A DNA stretch of 30,871 nucleotides from JACCWM01 sp040393065 (GCA_040393065.1 JBEBUW010000049.1:1-30871); one strand, 5' to 3'; counted from the stretch's first letter, positions 13,522 through 21,314 are shown. Numbers and translations: made by a program. The notes: generated from the letters alone by a model not told the origin.

Positions 13522-15048
13522 TTACGAGCCGATGTTAAAGCGCAGACCGAGGTTGAGATCGAGGTTGATCGAGGTGTCGGGCACGAAGAACATCAGGTAC
13601 GCGTCGGTGGTAAAATCCAGGTGGTCGGTGAGCGGTACGTTGAGTCCGCCGCCGACGCCAAAGTGTGCCCAGCCGGTGCGCACGGTGTCGCGCAGGTAGC
13701 AGTAATCGCCATTGGCAATGATTTCCTTGCCGGCGCAGGCGGGTTGGTTGGCGAGTTCTTTGAGGCGGAGCCAGTTGCGGACGCGGCCGACGCCGGCGCC
13801 GACGCTGGAGTAGAACTCGGGCATGCCGGTGGAGAAGACCCAGCGGTATTTCACACCGAGCAGGCAGTCGCCGGGAAGTCCGAGTCCGAGGCATTCTTCC
13901 TGGGTATCCCAGAAGCCGGAGCCCGGATCGATGGAGCCTTCGGGCAGCTGGCTGAAATTCTGGGCGGGCGAGAATTGCCAGCGGAAGTACAGGCCAAGGT
14001 GGGCGGAGGGCGTGATCATGACGCCCAGGTCGAGCAGTGCCTGGCCAAAAGCCGGGGCGAGTCCGGCGGATACTTCGCGGTTGCGGTTGGCGGTGGGAGG
14101 GGTGCTGTTGCCGGGCAAAAATCCGATGTCGGAGCCGGCCGCGAGCAGGGCGTAGAAGCCGACGCCTTCGGAGGGTTCTTCGGGTTCGGCGGGAATCGAG
14201 GAGGAACCCGGCGCGGTCGTGCTGATGAGCTGGTCCTGGGCGGGCTCTGATGCGCCGGAGCCGATGACGGTGACGGCATGCGGGCTTTGTGAGCGGCCGG
14301 AGTTTGCAAGGACGTTGCCGGCGCGGTCGACGGCTTCGATGTAGTATTCTAGCTGGCTGCTTCGGACGTCTTTGGCGTCGATGGAAAGCGCAAACCGGGT
14401 GGTGCTGGTCGGCAGCATTTCCGCCTGCAGGTAGGCATCTTCGCCGAATTTACGATGGAAGACGTAGATGCGGAAAACCGGCATGGTTTCGGGGACGTAG
14501 GCTTCGATGAGCAGGCTCTGGCCGGCCGTGGCGCGGCGCACGGGCGTGTGCTCGAGCTGGCCTTCGGCGGCGACGGGTTGGGGCGTTGGCTGCTGAGGTT
14601 GTGCGGGAGCCGTGTTTGTCTGAGCGCGTTGTTGGGCGCGCTCAAAAATCTGGTTGAGTACCGGCGTCTGGTAGACACGGTCCAGGGTGGAGCGCGGCTC
14701 GATTTCGAGCGCCTGGACAAAGGCGTCTTCGACCAGGCTTTCGTCGCGCGTGCTGGCAAAGCGCACTACGCCGAGCAAGACATAAATGCGTGAAAGTACG
14801 CGGACGGAGCCGTTTTGCTGGCGGCCGATGCGGACGGCTTCCTCGAGTTTGGCCTCGGCCTCATCGAGCATGAGCATGTCGTAGTCATCGGCCGCTTCGG
14901 TGAGCATGGTTTCCAGGCGCGCATCGATGTGCTGCGCGAAGGCCGGCGCAGGCACGCTGACAATCGCGGTGGTGATGGCTGCGGTGGCCGCGCTGGAAAG
15001 CGCGGCCAGGAAAGCGGTGCGAATAAGTATGTGTGACATGGATCTCAT
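13522..15048 (-). CDS. Outer-membrane protein with helical repeat and beta-barrel
   Basis: A 508-residue exported protein of unrecognised family. Residues 1-39 are a signal peptide (ending APAFA). About 40-135 are helical and TPR-like (YDMLMLDEAEAKLEEAVRIG, FVQALEIEP). A Pro/Gln-rich linker follows, then a beta domain (about 170-265) with YVPETMPVFRIYVFHRKFG. From about 300 to the end, alternating strands rich in Gly and aromatics end in NLGLRFNIGS, as in outer-membrane barrels. The start ATG overlaps the stop of the upstream OmpA gene (TGATG), so the two are translationally coupled; ATG 15039 is a possible alternative. Together they probably form an envelope complex. Function unknown. Confidence 0.8.
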   Translation of the reverse strand: MRSMSHILIRTAFLAALSSAATAAITTAIVSVPAPAFAQHIDARLETMLTEAADDYDMLMLDEAEAKLEEAVRIGRQQNGSVRVLSRIYVLLGVVRFASTRDESLVEDAFVQALEIEPRSTLDRVYQTPVLNQIFERAQQRAQTNTAPAQPQQPTPQPVAAEGQLEHTPVRRATAGQSLLIEAYVPETMPVFRIYVFHRKFGEDAYLQAEMLPTSTTRFALSIDAKDVRSSQLEYYIEAVDRAGNVLANSGRSQSPHAVTVIGSGASEPAQDQLISTTAPGSSSIPAEPEEPSEGVGFYALLAAGSDIGFLPGNSTPPTANRNREVSAGLAPAFGQALLDLGVMITPSAHLGLYFRWQFSPAQNFSQLPEGSIDPGSGFWDTQEECLGLGLPGDCLLGVKYRWVFSTGMPEFYSSVGAGVGRVRNWLRLKELANQPACAGKEIIANGDYCYLRDTVRTGWAHFGVGGGLNVPLTDHLDFTTDAYLMFFVPDTSINLDLNLGLRFNIGS

Positions 15049-16193
15049 CAGCGGCTCGTAATGTGGATCTCAACGCGGCGGTTGTTGGCGCGGCCTTCTT
15101 CCGTGGCGTTGTCATCGATGGGACGCTCCAGACCAAAGCCGACAGATTCCATGCGCATCGCGTCGATTCCGCGACCGATCAGGAACTGGCGGACGCTTTC
15201 GGCACGTTGCTGGCTGAGCGTTTTGTTGTAGGCAGCTTTTCCGCGGCTGTCGGTGTGACCTTCGATACGAATGGTCAGGTTCGGATGCTGCTGGAGAACT
15301 TTGGCGACTTCATTCAGCAGCGGATAGCTCTGCGGCAGAATGTCGGATTTGGCCGTGGCAAAGTGTACTTTCTGGTTGAGGCGGATCTGATCGCCTTCGA
15401 TCTCGGCCAGTTTGGGTTCGGTGACCGGGCAGCCAGCGTTTTCGAGCGGGCCGGCTTCAAACGGGCACTCGTCCAGGACGTTGGCGATGTCGTCGCCATC
15501 GATGTCCTCGATCGGGCAGCCGGTTTCGTCGCGGTAGCCGATGAATTCCACCGGAACGTTCGGGCACTGGTCGTTGATGTTCATGATGCCGTCGCCATCG
15601 ATGTCGAGCATCGGGCAGCCGTCTTTGCCGGGGAATCCGTCGACGTTGGCGGCGATGTTCGGGCATGCGTCGCGGCTATCCGGCGTGCCGTCCTGATCGT
15701 TGTCGAGATCCGGGCAGCCGTCATCGTCCTGGAATCCGTCGAAGTCTTCGGCTTCAAACGGGCATTTGTCCAGGTGATCGGGGATGCCGTCGCCGTCGGA
15801 ATCGTAATTAAAGGCGATGGCGGTGCGCTTGACTTCGACCGGTTTGGCTACTTCGATCTGCAGTTCGATATCCTGATCCAGGCATGCGTCGTAGCCGGAG
15901 AGTTCTTCTGCGCGTTTGGCGTTGTCTTCGGCCAGTCGAAGATGTTGTCCGGCGCGCACAAAATCGCCCCGCTTGAGCTCGTACAGGCCAAATTCAACGT
16001 GTGCCTGGGAGAGCGCAATTTCACGCGGCGCGCAGCGATACGCGCGCGGATAAAGCGACTGATTGAGTTCCTGAAGCTCCAGCGCCTGCCCGCGCATTTT
16101 TGCGCCGGTGGTGCAGCCCGTGCTAAAAATCAGGAGTGCCAACAAAACAAAGAAATATGGAAAATGTCGAAATTTAACAATGAACTGGCTCAT
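15048..16193 (-). CDS. OmpA-family lipoprotein with thrombospondin type-3 repeats
   Basis: A 381-residue outer-membrane lipoprotein. ATG 16193 with GAGG nine bases upstream is preferred over an in-frame TTG at 16202. The signal sequence ends in a weak lipobox STGC (Cys27). A helical region (about 28-125) precedes four to five thrombospondin type-3 calcium repeats (about 135-265, units such as DSDGDGIPDHLDKCP and DIDGDGIMNINDQCP), each with regularly spaced Asp and Cys. The C-terminal OmpA domain (about 270-381) binds peptidoglycan, with EGHTDSRG, YNKTLSQQRA and NNRRVEI all intact. The gene sits between the DUF4398 lipoprotein and the barrel protein, the latter coupled by a one-base overlap, which suggests a wall-anchored envelope assembly. 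Confidence 0.93.
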   Translation of the reverse strand: MSQFIVKFRHFPYFFVLLALLIFSTGCTTGAKMRGQALELQELNQSLYPRAYRCAPREIALSQAHVEFGLYELKRGDFVRAGQHLRLAEDNAKRAEELSGYDACLDQDIELQIEVAKPVEVKRTAIAFNYDSDGDGIPDHLDKCPFEAEDFDGFQDDDGCPDLDNDQDGTPDSRDACPNIAANVDGFPGKDGCPMLDIDGDGIMNINDQCPNVPVEFIGYRDETGCPIEDIDGDDIANVLDECPFEAGPLENAGCPVTEPKLAEIEGDQIRLNQKVHFATAKSDILPQSYPLLNEVAKVLQQHPNLTIRIEGHTDSRGKAAYNKTLSQQRAESVRQFLIGRGIDAMRMESVGFGLERPIDDNATEEGRANNRRVEIHITSR

Positions 16194-16277
16194 TGAGCAC
16201 AACCTCGTGACTCCACGATTAACTTTTGCCTTCTTGGTTCGGAAGGCTGCACAAATACTACCGCAGAATGCAAAAAA

Positions 16278-16661
16278 TCAGCGCGTTTTGCGGGCTGCCG
16301 GATCTTTGAGCGGATAGTTCGGATCCGCCGGATGGCCTGTCCACGGATCTTCCTTCGCCTTACGAAGCGCATCATCCGCCGCTCGCCGCGCAAGCGTTGC
16401 GTAGTCATAGGCGGCTTCGAAATCCGAGTAACCCCATTCTTCTTTGGCTTTATAAAGATAATGATAGGCGCTGAAAAATTCGTAGGGTGCGCGCGTTTCG
16501 GCTTCGGCCACGCGGGCGCGTTCCAGGGAAACTTCAGCATCACTGATACGACTGGTCGACTGAATCGGTCCGCAACCGACGCTGAACACGATCGCCATCA
16601 GACCAAAAACTATCGACGTATAAAGTTTGCGGGTAGCACGAGGTTGATTATCCATATTCAT
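16278..16661 (-). CDS. DUF4398 lipoprotein
   Basis: A 127-residue lipoprotein. ATG 16661 has AGGA five bases upstream; an in-frame TTG one codon earlier is less likely. The signal ends at lipobox SVGC (Cys30). The mature part is helical, with the DUF4398 pattern of Ala-rich heptads: AEVSLERARVAEAETRAP, YHYLYKAKEEWGYSDFEAAYDYATLARRA is the second helix pair (positions about 62-92). DUF4398 proteins are usually encoded next to OmpA-like proteins and are thought to sit in the periplasm or at the outer membrane. The OmpA lipoprotein gene follows after 84 bp, consistent with that. Exact role unknown. Confidence 0.85.
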   Translation of the reverse strand: MNMDNQPRATRKLYTSIVFGLMAIVFSVGCGPIQSTSRISDAEVSLERARVAEAETRAPYEFFSAYHYLYKAKEEWGYSDFEAAYDYATLARRAADDALRKAKEDPWTGHPADPNYPLKDPAARKTR

Positions 16662-16731
16662 CAAAATCCTGGCACGTCATTGAAACGGGGATTGCACTAT
16701 CCAAACATTTTGTACCTAACAGAAGGCGCTT

Positions 16732-16764
16732 CACACCGCAATCAGCTTTGCGCTTTGCGGTGTG
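16732..16764. other. Intergenic hairpin between DUF4920 and DUF4398 genes
   Basis: CACACCGCAA at 16732 pairs perfectly with TTGCGGTGTG ending at 16764, around a 13-base loop. It follows the stop of the DUF4920 gene (16788, minus strand) but has no T-run in that direction, so it is not a standard intrinsic terminator. Confidence 0.5.
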
Positions 16765-16787
16765 CCTGACCCCTGGTTGGGAGTGAT

Positions 16788-17453
16788 TCAGGAAGGAAGT
16801 TTGGTGAGCTCAAGGCCGCTGGCCATGAATTCAAAGGTTTCCTCGTCGCCGGAGACTTCGCGCACGGCTTCGCCACTGGCTTTGGCCTCGTCTTCGGCAA
16901 AGTGCTGGGCGAGTTTTTGTTCGATGACTTTGCGGGTGAGCGTGCCTTCGAGAACGGCTTTTGCGCCGTCGGCATTTTTCGAAACGAAGAACGCATAATC
17001 TTTCATGCGCACGCGGATCGGGATTTCGACATCATCGGCCGACAGCGTAAACCAGCAGCCTTTGACCTGGCAGACTTTTTCGACGGTGGCTTCGACTTTG
17101 TAAGGGCCTTCGGAGTTTTTCGAGGCTTCCAGCGCTGCAGCGAGCGTCATCGGTTCGGTTTCGAGCGCAAAGGGCGCGCCAAAATGGCGCTGTTCGCCCG
17201 GCGCCAGATCTGCGGCCTGTTCGCCTTCTTTGACACCTTCGGCGGGTTTGTCGCCGAGGTCGTCGCTTTTTTCGTCGGCTTTTTCGGCTTTTTCGTCGGC
17301 CTGCGCTTCAGCGTTGGCGGCAGCTTCGCGCTCGGCCGGCGTGGTTTGCTGGGCTTTTTCGAACGCGGCGATGTCGTCGGCGTTGGACTTGCAGCCGACT
17401 GCGGCAAAGGCACAAATCGTGAGGATGAACAGATATTTGAGGGCAGCGGGCAT
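16788..17453 (-). CDS. DUF4920 lipoprotein
   Basis: A 221-residue lipoprotein. ATG 17453 is chosen because GGAG sits seven bases upstream and the product then begins with a signal and a good lipobox AVGC (Cys21). Residues about 25-70 are Ala/Glu/Lys-rich and probably extended or coiled. The globular part (about 78-190) matches DUF4920: HFGAPF, YKVEATVEKVCQVKGCWFTLS with a CxxxxxC pair, and RVRMKDYAFFVSKNADG. The domain resembles nucleic-acid-type OB folds but its role is unknown; the paired Cys may bind metal or form a disulfide. It lies upstream of the DUF4398 gene on the same strand, with a hairpin between. Confidence 0.85.
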   Translation of the reverse strand: MPAALKYLFILTICAFAAVGCKSNADDIAAFEKAQQTTPAEREAAANAEAQADEKAEKADEKSDDLGDKPAEGVKEGEQAADLAPGEQRHFGAPFALETEPMTLAAALEASKNSEGPYKVEATVEKVCQVKGCWFTLSADDVEIPIRVRMKDYAFFVSKNADGAKAVLEGTLTRKVIEQKLAQHFAEDEAKASGEAVREVSGDEETFEFMASGLELTKLPS

Positions 17454-17650
17454 GGTTTTCTCCGGGTGACGATTGAGATGCAGGCAAATCGTAGGCAATT
17501 CGTAGCCGGTCTATAGCACGGTTTTGGGGAAGGGCAAAAGATGCAGACAGGTGAATTGCGCGGTCGGAGAAGAGAGGTTGCGCGGGGTGTATGGTGGGTT
17601 GAGCGCGAAGGCGCAAATTGCCGCGAAGGCAGCAACAAGGGCTATCAAGA
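17454..17650. other. Intergenic region upstream of DUF4920 gene
   Basis: About 200 bp without a supported gene. Around 17600-17635 lies a GCGCGAAGGCGCAAATTGCCGCGAAGG run resembling the one near 5870. The minus-strand promoter of the DUF4920 gene should be here, but I cannot pick a convincing one. Confidence 0.4.
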
Positions 17651-17687
17651 CGGTAAAAGGACGCCGATTGTTTTAGTTTCGGCGTCC
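17651..17687 (-). terminator. Intrinsic terminator of the small-gene cluster
   Basis: Reading the minus strand, GGACGCCGA pairs perfectly with TCGGCGTCC around an 11-base AT-rich loop, followed at once by TTTTACC. It lies about 40 bp past the stop of the 83-residue gene, so it should end the minus-strand transcript of the small genes. Confidence 0.8.
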
Positions 17688-17729
17688 ACTGGCGAATGGA
17701 AAAAAATGACTTCATTAAAGAGGAAATGA

Positions 17730-17981
17730 TTATTTCATGTGTTTTTTGGCGAGGTTGGCTGCTTTGTGGGACGCGACGCCCCCGGCCAGAAAGCCGCCGA
17801 GGGTGCCGGCCATGTAGCCGACGGCCGCACCGGGTGGCCCGGCTGCGACCATACCAATGGCAGTGCCGAGCCCTGCGCCTCCGACGCCTCCGGTGACGCC
17901 GCCGCAGGCGACAAGGCTGGAGTGAGCTATCACGGTTAATGGGTTGTTGCCGGGGAGTAGTTTTTGATTGTTTTCAGGCAT
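17730..17981 (-). CDS. Small glycine-zipper membrane protein (83 aa)
   Basis: An 83-residue protein with no family I can name. ATG 17981 is preferred because AAGGA sits eight bases upstream; the frame is open further upstream but only antisense-like to the next gene. After a polar N-terminus, residues about 22-72 are a glycine-zipper hairpin: GGVTGGVGGAGLGTAIGMVAAG, then PPGAAVGYMAGTLGGFLAGG. The spacing of Gly is that of tightly packed membrane helices, as in some pore-forming peptides and bacteriocins. It ends in a Lys/His-rich tail. It overlaps the end of the DUF697-like gene by eight bases, so the pair is probably co-translated. Bacteriocin-like activity is possible but unproven. Confidence 0.75.
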   Translation of the reverse strand: MPENNQKLLPGNNPLTVIAHSSLVACGGVTGGVGGAGLGTAIGMVAAGPPGAAVGYMAGTLGGFLAGGVASHKAANLAKKHMK

Positions 17982-18330
17982 TTGCTTGTCCTTTGAAATA
18001 AGCATAGGCAGACCAGCCGATGGTTTCAGTAAGCGTGGCAGCAGTGGTTGCATTGATGACGTTTCCATAGCCTGGAATCCAACCGATGAATGCCTGGGAT
18101 GTTGCGCGTCCGATCGTTCCGGCTGCGAAAGCACTCAATTTCGCTGCGGCCGCTCCTTTCGTCAGGGTCACTCCATAGAGGGCGGCAAGCGAGATGAGCA
18201 TCGTGATCTGAATCGGCGTGATGAAGGTGTTGTCAGAACCAGGTACCTGGGCCAGACCTGCTCCGATTGCGGCAGCTGAAGCCGATGCGGTGTGGATGAT
18301 TCCGTGTGCTGCTGCGGTTTTATTCGACAT
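17974..18330 (-). CDS. DUF697-like small membrane protein (118 aa)
   Basis: A 118-residue hydrophobic protein. It resembles DUF697/YcjF-type membrane modules: GLAQVPGSDNTFITPIQ, MLISLAALYGV, WIPGYGNVINATTAATLTE and the final TIGWSAYAYF. Larger DUF697 proteins are often fused to or encoded beside small GTPases; here only the membrane module is present, and no GTPase is nearby. Two to three membrane segments are likely. A strong GGAGG lies before ATG 18330. It overlaps the 83-residue glycine-zipper gene by eight bases and follows the 53-residue gene by 56 bp. Its association with glycine-zipper proteins is the main clue to function. Confidence 0.78.
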   Translation of the reverse strand: MSNKTAAAHGIIHTASASAAAIGAGLAQVPGSDNTFITPIQITMLISLAALYGVTLTKGAAAAKLSAFAAGTIGRATSQAFIGWIPGYGNVINATTAATLTETIGWSAYAYFKGQANA

Positions 18331-18386
18331 CGTTCCTCCCTCATTTTGAATGGATTGTGAATAAAGGTTGGCTGCCTGAAAGGATG

Positions 18387-18548
18387 CTATTTTTTAGCTC
18401 TGGCTGCAGCTTTAGCGACTTTCTCGGTGGCCTTCATGACTTGTTCTGCGTTTTTGGCCAGTTCTCCAGGCGAAATTCTGCCCCGTTGGAACATTTTGAG
18501 GGACTGTTTAACGCCGATTTCGAATGCTTTGATGAAGACTTGTTGCAT
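18387..18548 (-). CDS. Very small basic helical protein (53 aa)
   Basis: A 53-residue protein, mostly one or two amphipathic helices: IKAFEIGVKQSLKMF then GELAKNAEQVMKATEKVAKAA, ending in Lys/Arg-rich AAARAKK. ATG 18548 is preceded by TGGAGAAGCACC, the same type of ribosome site as the other small genes, which argues that it is real. No family recognised. It lies between the 89-residue glycine-zipper gene (175 bp upstream) and the DUF697-like gene (56 bp downstream), all on the minus strand. It could be a membrane-surface peptide, immunity factor or structural partner; the sequence does not decide. Confidence 0.68.
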   Translation of the reverse strand: MQQVFIKAFEIGVKQSLKMFQRGRISPGELAKNAEQVMKATEKVAKAAARAKK

Positions 18549-18724
18549 GGTGCTTCTCCATGATCTGTAGTGATTGGTTGTCGTAATTATTTTGTTCAAC
18601 GAGCGGTAACGTTGTTGATACTTAGAAAACGAAGAGTTGTTTGTATTGTCCGGGTTTGGTCAGAATTTTTTAATCAGTACGCAAGAATGAGGTTTTTGTG
18701 ACGCGGATATTGGGAGCTGAATCA

Positions 18725-18994
18725 TTACGTGCGTATGACAAGGCTAACGGTGCCGGTTCTCTCGAGGATTACGCGCAGTTCTTTGACTTTGCCGGATGAA
18801 ATAAGAGCTGAGATTGCGCCAACGGTAGCACCAATCATTGCGCCGACGGCAGCTCCAACCGGGCCACCGATAGCGGTACCAACAAAGGTCCCAATAGCAG
18901 CGCTGCCGAGTACTGAGATATTTGCTGGAATGACGACGGTTTGGGCGCGGCGACGGGGAAGCATGACAGTTCCGACGGTTCTTTTCATAAGCAT
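18725..18994 (-). CDS. Small glycine-zipper membrane protein (89 aa)
   Basis: An 89-residue protein. A basic N-terminus (KRTVGTVMLPRRRAQ) leads into a glycine-zipper hairpin at about residues 28-66: GSAAIGTFVGTAIGGPVGAAVGAM then GATVGAISALI. The tail KVKELRVILERTGTVSLVI is strand-like and amphipathic. ATG 18994 is supported by TGGAGAAACGCC; a second ATG two codons on is possible. Such repeats of GxxxG are typical of YMGG-like/glycine-zipper 2TM proteins. It is the first gene of the small-gene group; the 175-bp gap after it could contain a second promoter. Function unknown. Confidence 0.75.
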   Translation of the reverse strand: MLMKRTVGTVMLPRRRAQTVVIPANISVLGSAAIGTFVGTAIGGPVGAAVGAMIGATVGAISALISSGKVKELRVILERTGTVSLVIRT

Positions 18995-19435
18995 GGCGTT
19001 TCTCCAGGGTTAGACAGTGCGGTGGCCGCACTCATCTGGTTCAACGGATGGTGTTGATGGACTGTCCAAAAGAGAAATTTGCAATCGATTGAAAGCAAGA
19101 TTTGCGTAGTTCTTCTGGGAAATCCGTTTGTTTTAGCCCCCTTCCTTTCGGGAAGTTGCACAAAACTTAACAGATGTATGGATGGCCAGTCAATCGCTTA
19201 TGTATTGAATTTTGAATGGAACAGTTTTTGACGCACTCGCCCACAGCTGCGCTCCATTGGAATGCCGACGAAAAGACAGGCTTACGGGGAGAGAAGGCGG
19301 TCTGGAGCTCGAGGGAGTCAGCCAACGATTAATTTGCTTGATCTCCTTATTTTATGCGCTTCGGAAAGGGTTTTACGAAATGAAAAATCCCTTCCGGGCA
19401 CTTCGGAAAGGGTGTTGAGAAGTGCTGGATACCTG
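18995..19435. other. Intergenic region upstream of the small-gene cluster
   Basis: This 440-bp stretch holds no gene I can support. It is less GC-rich than the flanks and should contain the minus-strand promoter of the 89-residue gene. A short CTTCCTTTCGGGAAG hairpin lies near 19140. From about 19360 to 19430 there are two loose copies of CTTCGGAAAGGG, probably decayed relatives of the minisatellite that follows. Confidence 0.5.
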
Positions 19436-19665
19436 CCGGGCAGTCCGGTGAGGTTGGTGCCATTGCCGGGAAGGCTTCCGGGCAGTCCGGTGGGGTTGGT
19501 GACATCGCTGGCAAGGTTGCCGGGCAGCCCGGTGAGGTTGGTGACATGGCTTGGAAGGCTTCCGGGCAGTCCGGTGGAGTTGGTGACATTGCCGGGAAGG
19601 CTTCCGGGCAGTCCGGCAGGGAGGTTGGGTGTGTTTTGGAGCGTGCCGGGCACTTCGGCAGGTTG
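19436..19665. repeat. 42-bp minisatellite, about 5.5 copies
   Basis: A unit starting CCGGGCAGTCCGGTG begins at 19436, 19478, 19520, 19562, 19604 and 19646, a strict 42-bp period with the last two copies divergent. Because 42 is a multiple of three, several frames stay open; the minus strand reads as 14-residue LPGSLP..VTN.TG units that look superficially like leucine-rich repeats. No start, ribosome site or domain supports a gene. It lies just past the stop of the LysR gene. Confidence 0.88.
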
Positions 19666-19686
19666 TTTTGGGCTTTTGGGCGAAAT

Positions 19687-20601
19687 TTAGGGGGCATCCA
19701 TACACGCCCAGGGCGGTGCTTCGCCGTAGCGTTCCACCAGAAAATCGATGAAAAGACGGACTTTCTGGGAGAGGTAGCGGCGGTGGGGGTAGACGGCCCA
19801 GAGATCGAGGTGGCCGGCGGACCAGTCGGGCAGGACGAATTCGAGTTCGCCGGTGTGGATGGCTTCGAAGGCGATGAAGTCCGGGGCCAGTGCGATGCCC
19901 AGGCCGCGGCGCGCGGCGTCGACGAGTGCCTGGCCGTTGTTGGCGGCGATGCGGCCTTCGACGCGCACGATGGTTTCGCCGTCGGGGCCTTGCAGCCGCC
20001 AGTTTGTGCCGGTGGCCTGGTAGCGGTAGAGCAGGCAGGAGTGCTGGCGCAGTTCGCGAGGGTGTTCGGGCTGGCCAAAGCGTTCCAGATAGGCCGGGCT
20101 TGCGACCAGGCCGAGTTGGATCGGGGCCAGGCGGCGCGCAAAAAGGTTTGAGTCTTCCAGCGCGCCGATGCGCACGACCAGATCGAAGCCGTCTTCGATC
20201 AGGTCGACGCGGGCGTCGCTGTAGTGGATATCGACGTCGAGGTCGGGCCATTGTTCCAGGAAATCCAGCACGGCTTCGTTGAGATATTGCATGCCGAAGG
20301 TAAGCGGCGCGCTCAGGCGCAAAAGCCCGCTCGGGGAAGCCTGCAGGTCGGTGACGGCGCGCTCGGCTTCGTCGATGTCGGCCAGAATGCGCAGGCAGTG
20401 ATCAAAATAGATGCCGCCGAGTTCCGTGGGGGAAACGTTGCGGGTGGTGCGGTCGAGCAGGCGCACGCCGAGGTGTTCTTCGAGGCGGTCGATTTGTTTG
20501 CTCACGTGGGATTTGGACATGTTGAGTTTGCGCGCCGCCGCTGTGAATCCCTCCTCGCGGACGACTTCGACAAAGATCGCCATCGCCGATGGTTTGTTCA
20601 T
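19687..20601 (-). CDS. LysR-family transcriptional regulator
   Basis: A 304-residue LysR-type regulator. The N-terminal winged helix-turn-helix (about 1-60) shows FVEVVREEGFTAAARKLNMSK is the first part, followed by SHVSKQIDRLEEHLGVRLLDRTTR. The rest is the two-lobed effector-binding domain (about 90-300), with LRLSAPLTFG at its start, as in the CrgA/YafC-like subgroup that senses quinones, aldehydes or related small molecules. It diverges from the FMN reductase gene across 146 bp containing two inverted-repeat sites, so it most likely controls that gene and itself. Length is normal and nothing is missing. Confidence 0.93.
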   Translation of the reverse strand: MNKPSAMAIFVEVVREEGFTAAARKLNMSKSHVSKQIDRLEEHLGVRLLDRTTRNVSPTELGGIYFDHCLRILADIDEAERAVTDLQASPSGLLRLSAPLTFGMQYLNEAVLDFLEQWPDLDVDIHYSDARVDLIEDGFDLVVRIGALEDSNLFARRLAPIQLGLVASPAYLERFGQPEHPRELRQHSCLLYRYQATGTNWRLQGPDGETIVRVEGRIAANNGQALVDAARRGLGIALAPDFIAFEAIHTGELEFVLPDWSAGHLDLWAVYPHRRYLSQKVRLFIDFLVERYGEAPPWACMDAP

Positions 20602-20627
20602 GATCTGGCTCCCGGATGCTAGAGATT

Positions 20628-20684
20628 GTTTCCAAATGGAAACAGTGTGTTCGTATGATAGCGGATTGTTTCATAATTAGAAGC
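20628..20684. promoter_or_regulatory. Probable LysR operator, two sites
   Basis: Site 1 (20628-20643) is a perfect inverted repeat, GTTTCC-AAAT-GGAAAC. Site 2 (20668-20684), GTTTC-ATAATTA-GAAGC, is a weaker version; both share ATTGTTTC at the left, and the starts are 40 bp apart, nearly four helical turns. They lie in the divergent region between the regulator and the FMN reductase, as expected for LysR recognition and activation sites. A possible plus-strand promoter overlaps site 2 (TTGTTT at 20667, TTCTAT at 20690). Confidence 0.65.
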
Positions 20685-20747
20685 GGTTATTCTATCAACC
20701 GTGACGAGCAGATGGCTCATCAACCTACAAAACAAGAGGAGGAAGAG

Positions 20748-21314
20748 ATGACGAATACACAAAAAGCATTGAAAATCGGAGTTCTGGTCGGAAGCCTGCG
20801 CAAGGATTCGTACAACCGCAAGCTGGCACATGCGGCGGCGAAGCTGGCGTCGGAGAATCTGGAGCTGGAAATCATCGAGATCGGAAATCTGCCTTTGTAT
20901 AACTCCGATCTGGACGGCGAGGATGCGCCGGCGGCCTGGCGAGAATTTCGGGAGAAGGTTCGGCAGGCCGATGGATTGCTGTTTTTGACGCCGGAGTACA
21001 ACCGGTCCATGTCCGGTGCGCTCAAGAACGCGCTCGATGTTGGCTCGCGTCCCTACGGGCAGAGTGCCTGGAGTGGCAAGCCCGGCGCGGTGATCAGTTC
21101 CTCGATGGGTGCGCTGGCCGCGTTCGGGGCCAATCATCATCTGCGGCAGGCGCTGGTGTTTCTGGATGTTCCGGCCATGGCTCAGCCCGAGGCTTATATT
21201 GGAAATACTGGCGAGCTCTTTGATGAAGCGGGAGAGCTTATCAATGAAGGAACGCGTGATTTTCTCAAGAATTACATGGCCGCTTTCGAGCGCTGGGTGC
21301 GCAAAAACCTTTGA
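20748..21314 (+). CDS. NADPH-dependent FMN reductase family protein
   Basis: A 188-residue flavodoxin-fold protein of the NADPH-dependent FMN reductase family (chromate/quinone reductase type). FMN-binding features are the N-terminal phosphate loop VLVGSLRKDSYNRKLA (about 11-26) and the FLTPEYNRSMSGALKNALD motif in the middle. Members reduce flavin, quinones, azo dyes or chromate with NADPH, usually as protection from reactive electrophiles; which one applies here is unknown. ATG 20748 is preceded by a strong AGAGGAGGAAG site. It diverges from the LysR regulator and is followed after 73 bp by a pirin gene, a common grouping in electrophile or oxidative-stress responses. Confidence 0.93.
   Translation: MTNTQKALKIGVLVGSLRKDSYNRKLAHAAAKLASENLELEIIEIGNLPLYNSDLDGEDAPAAWREFREKVRQADGLLFLTPEYNRSMSGALKNALDVGSRPYGQSAWSGKPGAVISSSMGALAAFGANHHLRQALVFLDVPAMAQPEAYIGNTGELFDEAGELINEGTRDFLKNYMAAFERWVRKNL

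Noticed and set aside
19262..19690. Possible repeat-protein gene over the 42-bp minisatellite
   Set aside because: Frames are open on both strands only because the unit length is a multiple of three; there is no ribosome site, signal or domain, and the upstream part of the frame is not protein-like.
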